Below are positions 1-8,768 of a stretch of 39,199 nt of DNA, in pieces. Each line of letters starts with the position of its first letter. Within the stretch, counting starts at the first letter, position 1. The DNA comes from a virus. The DNA lies in IMG/VR virus record IMGVR_UViG_3300009285_001119, positions 1 through 39,199 of that record, one strand, 5' to 3'. Made by a program: the position numbers and the translations under genes. Under the pieces are notes generated by a model, which saw only the letters and a list, made by a program, of their open reading frames with translations, was not told the origin of the DNA and did not search any database.

Positions 1-2115
1 GATAGAATCCAGCTAATTCTAGAAGCACAGGATAAAATATCCGCCACGCTTGCGGAAATAGAAGGCAAACTCAACGGCGTTCAAAAATCAACCAAAGGAT
101 TATCCGATACATTCAAAAAATACCTCACCGGCGCGGCCATTGCTAAGGCGTTCAAATTTATTATTGACCAAGCGGCTGAAAGTGAAAAGGCAATCAATGA
201 CCTAAAATTCGCAGTTGACGCTTCCGGCGGCTCATGGAAAAAACTTGAAGCGCCAATGAAAGCGTATGCGACGCTGCTGGCCGATACCTCCACCTTTACT
301 GATGAGGAAGTTATGGGCGTAATGAAAAAGCTGGTTTCCGTGACAGGCGACTCGACGCAATCATGGAAAATGGCAAAACTTGCCATAGACATAGCCGCAG
401 GGGGGTCGGTTGACCTTGAACAAGCTACTAAGATTTTAACAATGACCGTCTCCGGGAATACTGAGGCGGCTGGACGCATGGTAAAACAGCTTACCGGATT
501 AAACCTCAAACTGCTTGAAGGCAAAACAAACGCCGAAAAAACTCAAATAATTTTTGGCGCATTGAATAACCGATTTAGCGGGAAAGCGCAAAAAGACCTT
601 GAAACATACGCAGGGCAAATAGCCACATTAAAGAAAAACATCGGCGAACTTGCGGAGAATATCGGCGGATGGCTGATCCCGGTACTGGTACAGTCCGCGG
701 AGGGCTGGAACAAATTTTTTACAATCCTGCGGGGGGAACCCTTAAAAACAACCACGCAAAAGACAATGGAGCTATCACAAGCAACCGCGGACGCCAAAAT
801 CGCCGCGATTCAGCTGGCGAGCGAACACAAAAAAACCGCGGACGAGATATTCAAAGAACAGGAAAAAATAAAAAAGAAAATTGAATCCGTGAACAAAGAC
901 ATTTTAGCCGATGTTGAAAATAAATTCGCGGCAATGAAGTCAGAAAAGGATATTAGCTTACAGGAAGAAATAGACTATTGGGACAATGTTATCGCAACCG
1001 CTAAAATCAAAGGGGAAGGATTGGTAAACATTCAGACTGATCAGCTGAACAGGATCGGGAAACGAAGGGAAGGGTTTCAAAAAGATTTTATTGACAGCTT
1101 TACAAATGGTTACGACGCTATTGGCGCGATTACTAATACTTGGGCGAATCAGGTTGCCGGTTACATTTCAAATGCTTTTTCTGGCACTGGGATTGATAAA
1201 CTACTTGGGGGGATAGGGCTTTCAGCCGGGGGAATATTTGGAGGAGTCGCAGGATTCATTGTTTCCGGGTTTACTTCATTATTTGGACAGCAAAAGTCTT
1301 TTGCGCAAATGGTTGAAGACGCTTATGGATCGATGGTAGAAAAAACAAATAAGAAAATAAATGAAATTGGAAGACAAAAAACAGAAGCCGAAAAGAGGCT
1401 TGAATTACTGGAAACATTAAAACCGGAAGAAGGGGAGGAGGGCAAATATTTAAAAGGAGATACTGCGGCGTACCTCCGCGTGTCAGAAAAAACCTACGCG
1501 CAAGCGCAGACATATTTATTAGAGCAATTATTAAAAACACAGCAACAGCAGTTAGAATTTTCAAAAACCAACTTGCAAGACCTAAAAAAACAGCGAACGA
1601 CCGACGCCGAATCATTAAAAAAACTACAAGAATTATACATTGAATTAACAACCGCCCCACAGTCAGTGACGTCAGTACTAGCAAAAATTAATGATCCAAA
1701 TATCATGGTGTCAATAGGGGGGAAGATGGATAAGTTACAATCATCAATAGAAGCGGCTGATAAGTACATCGCAGAACTTGAGGCCGGGAAAACTATTGAT
1801 GAGCTGGACATATTAAGAGAAATAGCTGAAACCAAAAAAGAATTAGGACTCCCCTTTGCTTCTGGCGGGATCGTTACCCACCCGACCCGGGCAATAATCG
1901 GAGAAAAAGAACCGGAGGCGGTAATCCCGCTAAGTAAATTAGGGAATATGGGCGGAGCGAATATTACAATCTCAAGCGGCGCGTTTGTTTTAAACGGAAT
2001 TAATTGGACAAATGAAGATCAGCGCAAGAAAATAGCAAAAGACCTTGCGTCATACATTACAAGCTACACCAGCGGGATGACAACCACGCCCAGAGGCGCA
2101 GAGAGGTTTGTTTAA
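1..2115 (+). CDS. Tail tape measure protein, C-terminal part (5' end outside window)
   Basis: The reading frame is open from base 1, so the start codon lies before the window; 704 residues are visible. Tape measure proteins set siphovirus tail length inside the tube. Seen here: an Ala/Lys-rich helical region, a long coiled-coil-like charged stretch, a Gly-rich hydrophobic segment at about visible residues 385-430, and near the end the FASGGIVT...PTRAIIGEKEPEAVIPL motif typical of tape measure C-termini. The stop overlaps the next start (TAATG). With the tube and chaperone genes at the far end of the window, the order tube-chaperone-tape measure is conventional if the ends join. Confidence 0.88.
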   Translation, partial: DRIQLILEAQDKISATLAEIEGKLNGVQKSTKGLSDTFKKYLTGAAIAKAFKFIIDQAAESEKAINDLKFAVDASGGSWKKLEAPMKAYATLLADTSTFTDEEVMGVMKKLVSVTGDSTQSWKMAKLAIDIAAGGSVDLEQATKILTMTVSGNTEAAGRMVKQLTGLNLKLLEGKTNAEKTQIIFGALNNRFSGKAQKDLETYAGQIATLKKNIGELAENIGGWLIPVLVQSAEGWNKFFTILRGEPLKTTTQKTMELSQATADAKIAAIQLASEHKKTADEIFKEQEKIKKKIESVNKDILADVENKFAAMKSEKDISLQEEIDYWDNVIATAKIKGEGLVNIQTDQLNRIGKRREGFQKDFIDSFTNGYDAIGAITNTWANQVAGYISNAFSGTGIDKLLGGIGLSAGGIFGGVAGFIVSGFTSLFGQQKSFAQMVEDAYGSMVEKTNKKINEIGRQKTEAEKRLELLETLKPEEGEEGKYLKGDTAAYLRVSEKTYAQAQTYLLEQLLKTQQQQLEFSKTNLQDLKKQRTTDAESLKKLQELYIELTTAPQSVTSVLAKINDPNIMVSIGGKMDKLQSSIEAADKYIAELEAGKTIDELDILREIAETKKELGLPFASGGIVTHPTRAIIGEKEPEAVIPLSKLGNMGGANITISSGAFVLNGINWTNEDQRKKIAKDLASYITSYTSGMTTTPRGAERFV

Positions 2116-2489
2116 TGCCGGCATATACAATCACCTTACATAATTCGGGATCAACCACCAGCGCGGTTATACGCTACCCCACGGAGGAAACCTCATATCC
2201 GAAATTTCCTAAAATATTTACAAAGTATCAGTTGTCAGACGGAAGTTTTTCGTATGATACGCCGACTTATTCAACTAAACGCCGATGGGAAATGGAAATT
2301 ATAAGAGACGACTCCGGCGACGATTTACTCACAAACTTAAAAACATTATTTGACTTAAACGAAACGCTTTACCTGGACGAAGACGCGCTGGTAATTGAAA
2401 GCGACATTGAAGTTTTTTTTGAAGCCTTTGAACCGACATATCAAATCGGTGACTGGTATATTTATAGGGTCGCATTGCAGGAGCTTTAG
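2115..2489 (+). CDS. Putative distal tail protein, 124 aa
   Basis: It overlaps the tape measure stop codon by one base (TAATG) and sits between tape measure and tip protein, the usual place for a small distal-tail or minor tail protein. The sequence looks like a compact beta-rich domain with acidic patches and no membrane segment. No family motif is recognised; the call rests on position. Confidence 0.6.
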   Translation: MPAYTITLHNSGSTTSAVIRYPTEETSYPKFPKIFTKYQLSDGSFSYDTPTYSTKRRWEMEIIRDDSGDDLLTNLKTLFDLNETLYLDEDALVIESDIEVFFEAFEPTYQIGDWYIYRVALQEL

Positions 2490-2492
2490 TTT

Positions 2493-4526
2493 ATGCCCCC
2501 AATATCTAATGCTTACGATTACCTTGTCCGGGAAGACGGAGACTATGTTGTTCAGGAGGACGGTAGCTATCTTATAACTGCGGACAATACTTTAATCTCA
2601 ACCATAACAACTGCGTTCCAGGCTCATCAGGCGCAAAGGGTACGGCAGATTGACGGAAAGCTAGTAATAATTTCACACGCCAGGCAAATCGGCTCATTTC
2701 AAAGTTACGCGAAAGAGTTAGGGGGAGCAGGACACTATAAGCTAGCGCAGGCTTTTATCCCGCCTAGAAGTATGGATTTATTAGCCATAGAGTTTATGGT
2801 AAAAGGAAACGAAAGCAATACTGCGTATATTACGGGACGGATTGAGGGGAATAGCGGGGGGAACTTGCCGGACGGTGTCAGCGCGGGAAGTTTTTATTTA
2901 TTTCCTCCGACAAACGAGGACTGGAGATGGAAAAGAATTACCTTTACGGCAGCAATAGCTTTAACTGCCGGAACGACCTACTGGATAATTTTAGAAAATA
3001 GTCCAACAACTTCCGATGAAAACTTCTGGGTAGCGGCTGATGACCTTGGCAGTGAATTACATTCAGCGCGATATATCTCATCATGGATTGAAGACGCGAC
3101 AAAATGCTTAATGATCCGCTTAGTATCTGATGTTGAATCAGAGAATGAGCATGTGATCCCCGATATGACCACCATGAAGATTGTCAGGGACAGAGACATT
3201 CCGGCATATTCTTTTGTAGCTTCTCTGGCAAATAAAGACAATCAATATTCGGCTGGGCAGATTTACAGCTCATTCATGGAAGCTGGCAAGAAAATAAAGG
3301 CGTACATTGGTATGAACCTTAACCCTGTAACTTACTATCTTGCTTTTGTTGGGCTTACAGAAGACTGCCCGGCCGGACAAGGGTTTTGCGAAATAAAAGG
3401 CGAGTGCTACATGAGCAAACTACTCACTGATAAGATGACGACTTCCGCCCTTGGCGGACTTTCTTACGAAGCCGCCCTGCAAGATGTTGCAGAACATTCT
3501 GGAATAACCGATTTTAGCTTGAGAGTTACAGGAAAAACCGTAAAGGCGAATACTATTTTTCAAAACATGCTGGCAAGCAGCGTTGCGGAGAAAATAAGAG
3601 AGGCAACGGTTGACCGCTTGCAGTTCAAAAATACAACGACAATGTATACGACGGCAAGGGCGAAAGCTACAATTTCAACTTCTGCCACGCCGGACTATGA
3701 AATCAACGAAGACAGTTTTATCCGGGACATAAAAGTCAACACGAATAACGATGTAATGATAAACCGGATAACAGTAACAAATGACGAGAACGGAGAAAAC
3801 AGTTCGGACGGAGAAGTTCTTGACATAGGGGCGTATCAAACTATTGGTAGTGGTTCTGCCACACTCGGAAGTTCAACCGAAAGTTCAACAGTAAATTTTA
3901 CTTTTTCTCAATACTCTTGTATTTACATTGGATGGGATAACACCGGAACGAACAGTATGGCAACCGAATTAACCAGATATTGTGGAGGAACAGGAACTTA
4001 TGGAAGTATGAGTTTTGATATAACGAACCGGAATTATCCTGCCGGCACAGCAAGCTATGTTTTGACAATTAAGGGATGCCCGGTGAGCAACGCCGGAACA
4101 AATACGGTTTTAGTAGAAGCATACGACCAAGAAAGTGCAGGGAATTTTGGAGTTTATAACGAAAGAATTGATAACCGCATATTTGCGGGAACAACAGACG
4201 CGCTAGAATTTGCAAACGCGGTGCTTGATGAGAGAGCAAATCCTCGGCAAATAATTCAGGCAAATTGCAGGGGTATCGTTGACATCTATCCAGACGATAT
4301 AATTTCCTTTAAGGACACAAGGGCGAACCTTGATAATTTAGCGATTGCGACTTTGGTTGAGTTAAATTACAAGAATGACCCTCCAGAGTTTTCAATGTAT
4401 ATTGAGGCAGAGAAAATGCCATACGAGAGCGTGGCAAATAATTTTCTACTCCAAGAAATAGGAGGAACAGCTGGACATGTAACACAAGAGAGTGGAACAG
4501 CTTCTGATAATTGGATACATTTATAA
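2493..4526 (+). CDS. Large minor tail / tail tip protein, 677 aa
   Basis: A large protein three bases after the preceding stop, with GGAG upstream. Residues about 10-30 hold two YLVREDG/YVVQEDG-type repeats. Residues about 75-205 look like a beta-sandwich carbohydrate-binding-type domain (AIEFMVKGN, TYWIILENSP). The rest is Ser/Thr/Asn-rich and beta-rich, as in tip or baseplate hub proteins that touch the host. Size and order (tape measure, distal tail, large tip protein) support a tail tip protein; the exact homologue is not identified. Confidence 0.62.
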   Translation: MPPISNAYDYLVREDGDYVVQEDGSYLITADNTLISTITTAFQAHQAQRVRQIDGKLVIISHARQIGSFQSYAKELGGAGHYKLAQAFIPPRSMDLLAIEFMVKGNESNTAYITGRIEGNSGGNLPDGVSAGSFYLFPPTNEDWRWKRITFTAAIALTAGTTYWIILENSPTTSDENFWVAADDLGSELHSARYISSWIEDATKCLMIRLVSDVESENEHVIPDMTTMKIVRDRDIPAYSFVASLANKDNQYSAGQIYSSFMEAGKKIKAYIGMNLNPVTYYLAFVGLTEDCPAGQGFCEIKGECYMSKLLTDKMTTSALGGLSYEAALQDVAEHSGITDFSLRVTGKTVKANTIFQNMLASSVAEKIREATVDRLQFKNTTTMYTTARAKATISTSATPDYEINEDSFIRDIKVNTNNDVMINRITVTNDENGENSSDGEVLDIGAYQTIGSGSATLGSSTESSTVNFTFSQYSCIYIGWDNTGTNSMATELTRYCGGTGTYGSMSFDITNRNYPAGTASYVLTIKGCPVSNAGTNTVLVEAYDQESAGNFGVYNERIDNRIFAGTTDALEFANAVLDERANPRQIIQANCRGIVDIYPDDIISFKDTRANLDNLAIATLVELNYKNDPPEFSMYIEAEKMPYESVANNFLLQEIGGTAGHVTQESGTASDNWIHL

Positions 4527-4544
4527 AAAAAGGAGAAAAATAAA

Positions 4545-5240
4545 ATGGCAGATAAAAAGATTTCGGAATTAAATGCGTTGACAGCGGTTGCGGATGTGGA
4601 TTTATGCGTAGTGGTTGATGACCCAACAGGAAGTGCGGAAACCAAAAAGATTACGCGGGCCAATTTGTTGGGATCTGAAACAATAACAATAGCGGCAGGG
4701 AAAGCTTTAAAAACGGATACCATAAGCGAAACAACAGGAGCGGCAGGGGTAACAGTGGATGGCGGACTCCTGAAAGATGGAGCTTTTGAGGGTGTAGTTG
4801 AGGGTAAGTGTATTGATGTTGCGCAATTTTCAAATAATACAATCATAGATAATGACACTAATTCTTTGGTGTTTGATTTTGTGCCCTCTAAGATTGTTTT
4901 ATCTTTTTCCGGTGGAGGAAAATTTACAGGAGTACCAAATCAGGGGATTACGACTGGACATACTATAATTACAATAACAGGGACAGACACGATTACTTCT
5001 GTTTGTAATGCTACTGCTTATTATCAATTTGATTCAGCATGGGTTCATACTGCTGCTTTGGGGGATACTGTTAATGTTATATATTTGTATGTAGGAAGAA
5101 TGATAGCTACTGGGTCGGCTACGATATTAGGAACAGCTACTTGGACAACCGCAACCAAAACATTGCTGATTACATATCAAGAAACTTTTACAGATACATC
5201 TTTTACAAACTTAGAGGTTTTAGCGACCGCTTACAAATAA
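4545..5240 (+). CDS. Tail fibre-like protein, 231 aa
   Basis: The N-terminus MADKKISELNALTAV followed by DLCVVVDDPTGSAETKKIT is a well-known phage tail-fibre/tailspike leader that anchors the fibre to the virion. The remainder is Thr/Gly-rich and beta-strand-rich, probably the distal receptor-facing part. AAGGAG lies just before the ATG. It is short for a fibre, so it may be a small appendage or need a partner. Confidence 0.7.
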   Translation: MADKKISELNALTAVADVDLCVVVDDPTGSAETKKITRANLLGSETITIAAGKALKTDTISETTGAAGVTVDGGLLKDGAFEGVVEGKCIDVAQFSNNTIIDNDTNSLVFDFVPSKIVLSFSGGGKFTGVPNQGITTGHTIITITGTDTITSVCNATAYYQFDSAWVHTAALGDTVNVIYLYVGRMIATGSATILGTATWTTATKTLLITYQETFTDTSFTNLEVLATAYK

Positions 5241-5247
5241 GGAATAT

Positions 5248-5655
5248 ATGAAAAGAATATTGATTGTTTTACTTTTAGTTTTAAGTTTAGCAGGAATGGG
5301 TGGGGCGGAATCGTACCTTTATTTAGAGATGGATAAGTCAATCAATGGCGCTTTTGAATATCGGCTACCAAAGATAGAGTGGAATTTCTACCGGTCGCTT
5401 GGTAAATTCTTTGGCCAGCCGTGTGTTTATCTTTCAGAATTTGAGGGAGCATTAGTGTATACAGCGCCGAGGGCTTCCATATTCTCATTGAACCATCACA
5501 GCCTTGAGGCAAATTGGAATTTAGGCTTAGAAGTTCAGCCGTTCTGGGGAACGATTTCAATTGGAGGAAGACAATTTCTTGATGGCAATAGCGATGGCAT
5601 ACCGGCGAACCTTGAAATGTTCAATCTTTTGAGGTTAGGAATATCATTCCCATGA
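5248..5655 (+). CDS. Secreted hypothetical protein, 135 aa
   Basis: The N-terminus is a clear Sec signal peptide: MKR, a run of Ile/Leu/Val, then AGMGGAE as a likely cleavage region near residue 21. The mature part is aromatic and beta-rich (alternating strands such as YLYLEM, WNLGLEV). It could be an exported or membrane-associated phage protein acting on the host envelope near lysis genes. No family is recognised. Confidence 0.6.
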   Translation: MKRILIVLLLVLSLAGMGGAESYLYLEMDKSINGAFEYRLPKIEWNFYRSLGKFFGQPCVYLSEFEGALVYTAPRASIFSLNHHSLEANWNLGLEVQPFWGTISIGGRQFLDGNSDGIPANLEMFNLLRLGISFP

Positions 5656-5673
5656 GCCATGCACTAAAAGACA

Positions 5674-5775
5674 ATGGAAGATATTTGGGGGTGGATCCCA
5701 TTATCAGCAATTCAACGGTTGGAATTTGATAAAAGATTTTCAAAAATGATGGCATTAAAGGAAAAGAAAAAATGA
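5674..5775 (+). CDS. Small peptide, 33 aa
   Basis: MEDIWGWIPLSAIQRLEFDKRF... ends in a Lys-rich tail. Its TGA overlaps the ATG of the next gene (ATGA), the coupling seen throughout this genome, which is why it is called. Amphipathic; function unknown. A competing 25-codon frame at 5652-5729 overlaps it and looks less convincing. Confidence 0.4.
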   Translation: MEDIWGWIPLSAIQRLEFDKRFSKMMALKEKKK

Positions 5776-5966
5776 CAACTGAAACAATAGAATATAACGG
5801 GATTAAGCCAGGCTGTGGATTTGGCGCAATCAATCGCGAGAAGATTAGGGAAAGCGAACGGAGGATAGCGGATATTGAATCTAAAATATGGACGATAATA
5901 TTGTTATTGATAGGTAATTTCGTTGGAATTGTAGCCAATTTGTTAATAACAATGGGGAAACAGTGA
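5772..5966 (+). CDS. Holin-like membrane peptide, 64 aa
   Basis: A charged amphipathic helix (residues about 20-38, EKIRESERRIADIESK) is followed by one transmembrane segment (about 39-60, WTIILLLIGNFVGIVANLLI). This layout resembles the XhlA/haemolysin-type lysis accessory proteins of Gram-positive phages. It lies directly before the amidase gene, supporting a lysis role. The start is coupled to the preceding small gene by ATGA. Confidence 0.55.
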   Translation: MTTETIEYNGIKPGCGFGAINREKIRESERRIADIESKIWTIILLLIGNFVGIVANLLITMGKQ

Positions 5967-5988
5967 TATGTATAAAATATATATAGGA

Positions 5989-6006
5989 TAGGTATAATTA
6001 TACCTA
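5989..6006. promoter_or_regulatory. 18-bp perfect palindrome upstream of endolysin
   Basis: TAGGTATAATTATACCTA is a perfect palindrome and contains TATAAT on both strands. It ends 15 bases before the amidase ATG. No good -35 box is seen 17 bases upstream, so it may be an operator or an activator-dependent late promoter. The core TATAATTATAC also occurs at the promoter at 8735. Confidence 0.45.
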
Positions 6007-6021
6007 AAGGAAAATTTTAAC

Positions 6022-6492
6022 ATGAAAAGAGGGCTGACAAAAAAAATTATAATCCATCACAGCGCCAGCACCCGGGATTTTACCATAATTGAGATGATCC
6101 GGGGTTGGCACAAAGAAAAAGGTTTTTTAGATGCCAACGGAAAAGCTGGGTATCACTGGATCATAACAGGCGATGGGCACGCCCACGCCGAAAGGAAAGA
6201 GGACGAATGGGGGGCGGCGGTTAAGAACGCAAACCATGACAGCATTTCAATTTGCTTGACAGGGAACTTTAACCTTGAAGCCCCGAATGATAAGCAGATA
6301 AATACATTGATTGAACTATTGATAGTATTGGTAAAGAAATATAAATTAAAATACTGGAACATTTATGGACATCGGGATATAAAATGGCTATTTATTTTTT
6401 TCACGACACAAACCGCCTGCCCGGGGAATATCCTGTATGCCAGACTACCAGAAATCAGGAAAAGAGTCGCACTCGCAACGGAGTTAAAATGA
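6022..6492 (+). CDS. Endolysin: N-acetylmuramoyl-L-alanine amidase, 156 aa
   Basis: An Amidase_2/PGRP-type enzyme that cuts the bond between MurNAc and L-Ala of peptidoglycan for host lysis. Zinc-ligand motifs are visible: IIIHHSAS (His12), YGHRD (His117) and TACPG (Cys133), with the GYHWII segment at residues 43-48. The full length is one catalytic domain with no obvious cell-wall-binding domain and no signal peptide, so a holin would be needed. The site AAAGGAAA precedes the ATG, and the stop overlaps the next start. Confidence 0.9.
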   Translation: MKRGLTKKIIIHHSASTRDFTIIEMIRGWHKEKGFLDANGKAGYHWIITGDGHAHAERKEDEWGAAVKNANHDSISICLTGNFNLEAPNDKQINTLIELLIVLVKKYKLKYWNIYGHRDIKWLFIFFTTQTACPGNILYARLPEIRKRVALATELK

Positions 6493-6704
6493 CGCTAAAA
6501 GAACTTGAAACATGGCGAGCGGAAGAGGATCGGCTCCGCAAAATCTGGTGCGAAGATCATTACGCGACGCACAGGCTTAAGTGTGACGCCTGCTACTTGG
6601 AATATTGCCGGAACAGGGAAAATCAATCACAGCCGACCCAAAATCAGGGGCAGAGCCAAAATTACCACGATGCAAAAATGCCGGCAAGCAATGAAACCAT
6701 ATAA
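6489..6704 (+). CDS. Small Cys-rich protein, 71 aa
   Basis: The start is placed at the ATG overlapping the amidase stop (ATGA) with GGAG five bases upstream; a longer frame exists but would lie inside the amidase gene. CDACYLEYC near residue 32 suggests a metal-binding knuckle, and the C-terminus is Gln/Asn-rich and probably disordered. Function unknown; possibly a lysis accessory by position. Confidence 0.5.
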   Translation: MTLKELETWRAEEDRLRKIWCEDHYATHRLKCDACYLEYCRNRENQSQPTQNQGQSQNYHDAKMPASNETI

Positions 6705-6802
6705 TCCAACATTGAAAAACAAAAACACACTAGCGACTCAATATTCTTGGTCTAATAGGACAATTCAGTTTATTATTACCTAACATGACAAGGAGGTGAA
6801 AT

Positions 6803-7003
6803 ATGAGGTTCAGCTTAAACAAAGAGGATATTATAAAAATTCTGAAAGGGGCGGTTATTGCAGGGGCAGGCGCGGCTGGAGTTTATGGCCTTGAAATGAT
6901 TCCGAGCCTAAATTTTGGCATATGGGCGCCGGTAGTAGGGGCTGGCTGTTCGGTTTTGGCAAACATTTTAAGAAAATGGATTGCGGACAATAGTAAGAAA
7001 TAA
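6803..7003 (+). CDS. Holin-like membrane protein, 66 aa
   Basis: Preceded by a strong AAGGAGGTG site. It has two hydrophobic stretches (about residues 14-30, Gly/Ala-rich; and about 40-56, IWAPVVGAGCSVLANIL) between charged ends. Such small two-span proteins at the end of a lysis cassette are often holins. It is the last gene before a terminator, so it closes the late operon. Confidence 0.55.
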   Translation: MRFSLNKEDIIKILKGAVIAGAGAAGVYGLEMIPSLNFGIWAPVVGAGCSVLANILRKWIADNSKK

Positions 7004-7009
7004 TGAAAG

Positions 7010-7045
7010 AGGCCGGGAAAATCAATCAAAATTCCGGCCTTTTTT
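7010..7045 (+). terminator. Rho-independent terminator closing the late operon
   Basis: The stem AGGCCGG (7010-7016) pairs with CCGGCCT (7034-7040), with a short AT-rich loop, followed by a T run. It lies a few bases after the holin-like stop codon and just before the early promoter at 7069. Confidence 0.85.
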
Positions 7046-7068
7046 ACCTTATAAAACAAAAATAGGAC

Positions 7069-7097
7069 TTTACAAAAAGGGAAATTTAATCTATAAT
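7069..7097 (+). promoter_or_regulatory. Sigma-70-type promoter for the replication genes
   Basis: TTTACA (7069-7074), a 17-base spacer and a perfect TATAAT (7092-7097). It lies between the late terminator and the first early gene. Expected transcript start is near 7104, leaving a very short leader with CGGAG before the ATG at 7116. Confidence 0.8.
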
Positions 7098-7115
7098 ACC
7101 ACTACCGGAGAAAAA

Positions 7116-7325
7116 ATGAGCAAGCAGGAACAAGAAGAAACACTGGTCAAACTAACGAATCGTAACCTCGCAAAACTACTAGACAAACTAGAGGGAATAG
7201 GCACAGCCGAAATAATCAAAGACGCAATCAAAAGACAATTCTGGTTTTTCAGCACCGATATTAAAAACCAGGTCTTAACAATCCCAAGCGAGGAGCAAGA
7301 AAATGGACAAAGACAAAGAAATTAA
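7116..7325 (+). CDS. First early gene, 69-aa hypothetical protein
   Basis: The start is fixed at the ATG directly downstream of the promoter, with CGGAG five bases before it; upstream in-frame codons lie across the promoter and terminator. Small, charged and mostly helical (TLVKLTNRNLAKLLDKLE). It overlaps the next gene by 23 bases. Possibly a small regulator or replication accessory; family not recognised. Confidence 0.6.
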   Translation: MSKQEQEETLVKLTNRNLAKLLDKLEGIGTAEIIKDAIKRQFWFFSTDIKNQVLTIPSEEQENGQRQRN

Positions 7326-8127
7326 ACTTCCGGCTTTTTTATTATACGCAAACGATTATCTAGGAAGCACCGCAGAAATGGAACTAGAAACCCAAGGGGC
7401 TTATGGTCGGCTACTCTGCTATCAATGGATTAACGGCGGAATACCAAAAGAAAAACATAAAATAGCAAAACTATTATCTTGTAATAACACAGTTATAACA
7501 AGGATATGGAAAGAACTGGGATGTAAATTTATTTTAAGCGGAGACCGGCTTATCAATAAACGACTAGAAAGCGAAAGAGCAAAAGCAATATTACACAGGG
7601 AAAACAAATCAATAGCAGGCAAAAAAGGGATGGAACGACGATGGAATAAGGATAACACAGCTATAACAGAACTATTAACAAACCCCATAACAAACGATAA
7701 CATTTCAACTTCAACTTCAATTTCTATTTCAAAGTCAATTACAAATAATAATAATAATATTAAAGAGAGAGAGTTAAAACAGAAAATTCCGGCTATCGCC
7801 GGAACTCCGCAAGCGGAGTTACTCCAAAACTGGCAAGAATTATACCAAGCCAAAACCGGACAACCATTTAAGGCAGACAAAAAGGACTATGTCCTAGCTA
7901 CTAGACTTTTGAGGGATTTTTCCGCCGGGGCGGTTTTGGAAAAAGCAAAACTACTTTTTGAACTGTGCAACTCCACGAAACCATGGTTTGCCAAAAGTAT
8001 GGCGGATTTTACCATTGGAAACTTATCTGCTCATTGGAACAAAATAATAGAGGAGGTAAAACATGACGGGAAACAGTGCGGAATTAGCGACGCAGAGCTT
8101 GCCAGTTTTATGCAAGGACGGGAATAA
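7303..8127 (+). CDS. DUF1376 (YdaU-like) replication protein, 274 aa
   Basis: Residues 5-100 match the DUF1376 pattern: LPAFLLYANDYLGSTAEMELETQGAYGRLL is spread over residues 6-35, with YQWINGGIP after it. This family is found in phage replication modules, often as an initiator or helicase-loader partner. A low-complexity linker of Ser/Thr/Ile then a run of Asn (about residues 130-150) joins it to a C-terminal helical domain (about 165-255). Mild repeats in the DNA encode the linker. GGAG precedes the ATG inside the previous gene. Confidence 0.72.
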   Translation: MDKDKEIKLPAFLLYANDYLGSTAEMELETQGAYGRLLCYQWINGGIPKEKHKIAKLLSCNNTVITRIWKELGCKFILSGDRLINKRLESERAKAILHRENKSIAGKKGMERRWNKDNTAITELLTNPITNDNISTSTSISISKSITNNNNNIKERELKQKIPAIAGTPQAELLQNWQELYQAKTGQPFKADKKDYVLATRLLRDFSAGAVLEKAKLLFELCNSTKPWFAKSMADFTIGNLSAHWNKIIEEVKHDGKQCGISDAELASFMQGRE

Positions 8128-8518
8128 ATTAACCCAAGAAAAGGGATTGGAATTTGCCCGGGCGGTCACCAAAATGTCTTTAGCGAAAAACATCAAGCTT
8201 GCCGAGGGAACGATCGGGGTATGGGAAGAATGTTTAATTGAAGACATCAAAAGCGGGATCATGGACTTTGAAGACTTTATAATAGCGACTAAAAAAATAA
8301 TCAGGGAACCACTATTTAATCGCATTGACTATGCGGACATTTATACCCTTGCAGTAGAAATCGCAAAAAATAAAACCTTACGGCAAAACCCAAGTCCGGT
8401 TTGTTTATACAATTCAATCCCGGAAGAAGTAAAAGAAATGGCAAAAAAACTAGGAAGCAGACTGGCAACATCTTGCGGCGAGACATTAGGAAAGGGAAAA
8501 AATGAAAAAAATATTTAA
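8063..8518 (+). CDS. Putative helicase-loader-like protein, 151 aa
   Basis: Starts inside the end of the previous gene after a strong GAGGAGG site (65-base overlap). Residues about 45-90 (IGVWEECLIEDI, FEDFIIATKKII, LFNRIDYADIY) have the helix spacing seen in small phage helicase loaders of the G39P kind that pair with DnaD/DUF1376-type proteins. The similarity is judged by eye and weak; position in the replication block is the better argument. Confidence 0.5.
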   Translation: MTGNSAELATQSLPVLCKDGNKLTQEKGLEFARAVTKMSLAKNIKLAEGTIGVWEECLIEDIKSGIMDFEDFIIATKKIIREPLFNRIDYADIYTLAVEIAKNKTLRQNPSPVCLYNSIPEEVKEMAKKLGSRLATSCGETLGKGKNEKNI

Positions 8519-8585
8519 CATATCAAAAACGGAGTGGGAGTGCCCTAATTATAAAGGGCATAAATGGAATTTTACAAATTATTGA
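8502..8585 (+). CDS. Possible 27-aa peptide
   Basis: MKKIFNISKTEWECPNYKGH and seven more residues, starting inside the end of the previous gene after AAGGG. It may be a remnant of a zinc-ribbon gene. A second 25-codon frame follows at 8602-8679. The stretch 8519-8768 otherwise holds only the HNH promoter; it looks like eroded coding DNA. Confidence 0.25.
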   Translation: MKKIFNISKTEWECPNYKGHKWNFTNY

Positions 8586-8711
8586 ATCAGCGATCAATAA
8601 AATGAAAGAAGTTGAAAATATATTTGACGAAGGGAGGATTTTAGAATTGATCTGCGCAGACTACCTCTCCGGGGCATAGTTACCTCTAAAAACATCACCA
8701 AAAAATAATAG

Positions 8712-8740
8712 TTGACTAACAGTTGAGGATATACTATAAT
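8712..8740 (+). promoter_or_regulatory. Promoter of the HNH endonuclease gene
   Basis: TTGACT (8712-8717), 17-base spacer, TATAAT (8735-8740), then AGGAGGG and the ATG at 8769. A private promoter is common for selfish endonuclease genes inserted between phage genes. Confidence 0.78.
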
Positions 8741-8768
8741 TATACATAATTATAGGAGGGCAAGTAAA

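Noticed and set aside
6505-6783. A 92-codon frame overlapping the 71-aa Cys-rich gene
   Set aside because: It overlaps a better-coupled gene and lacks a ribosome site; composition is basic and shadow-like.
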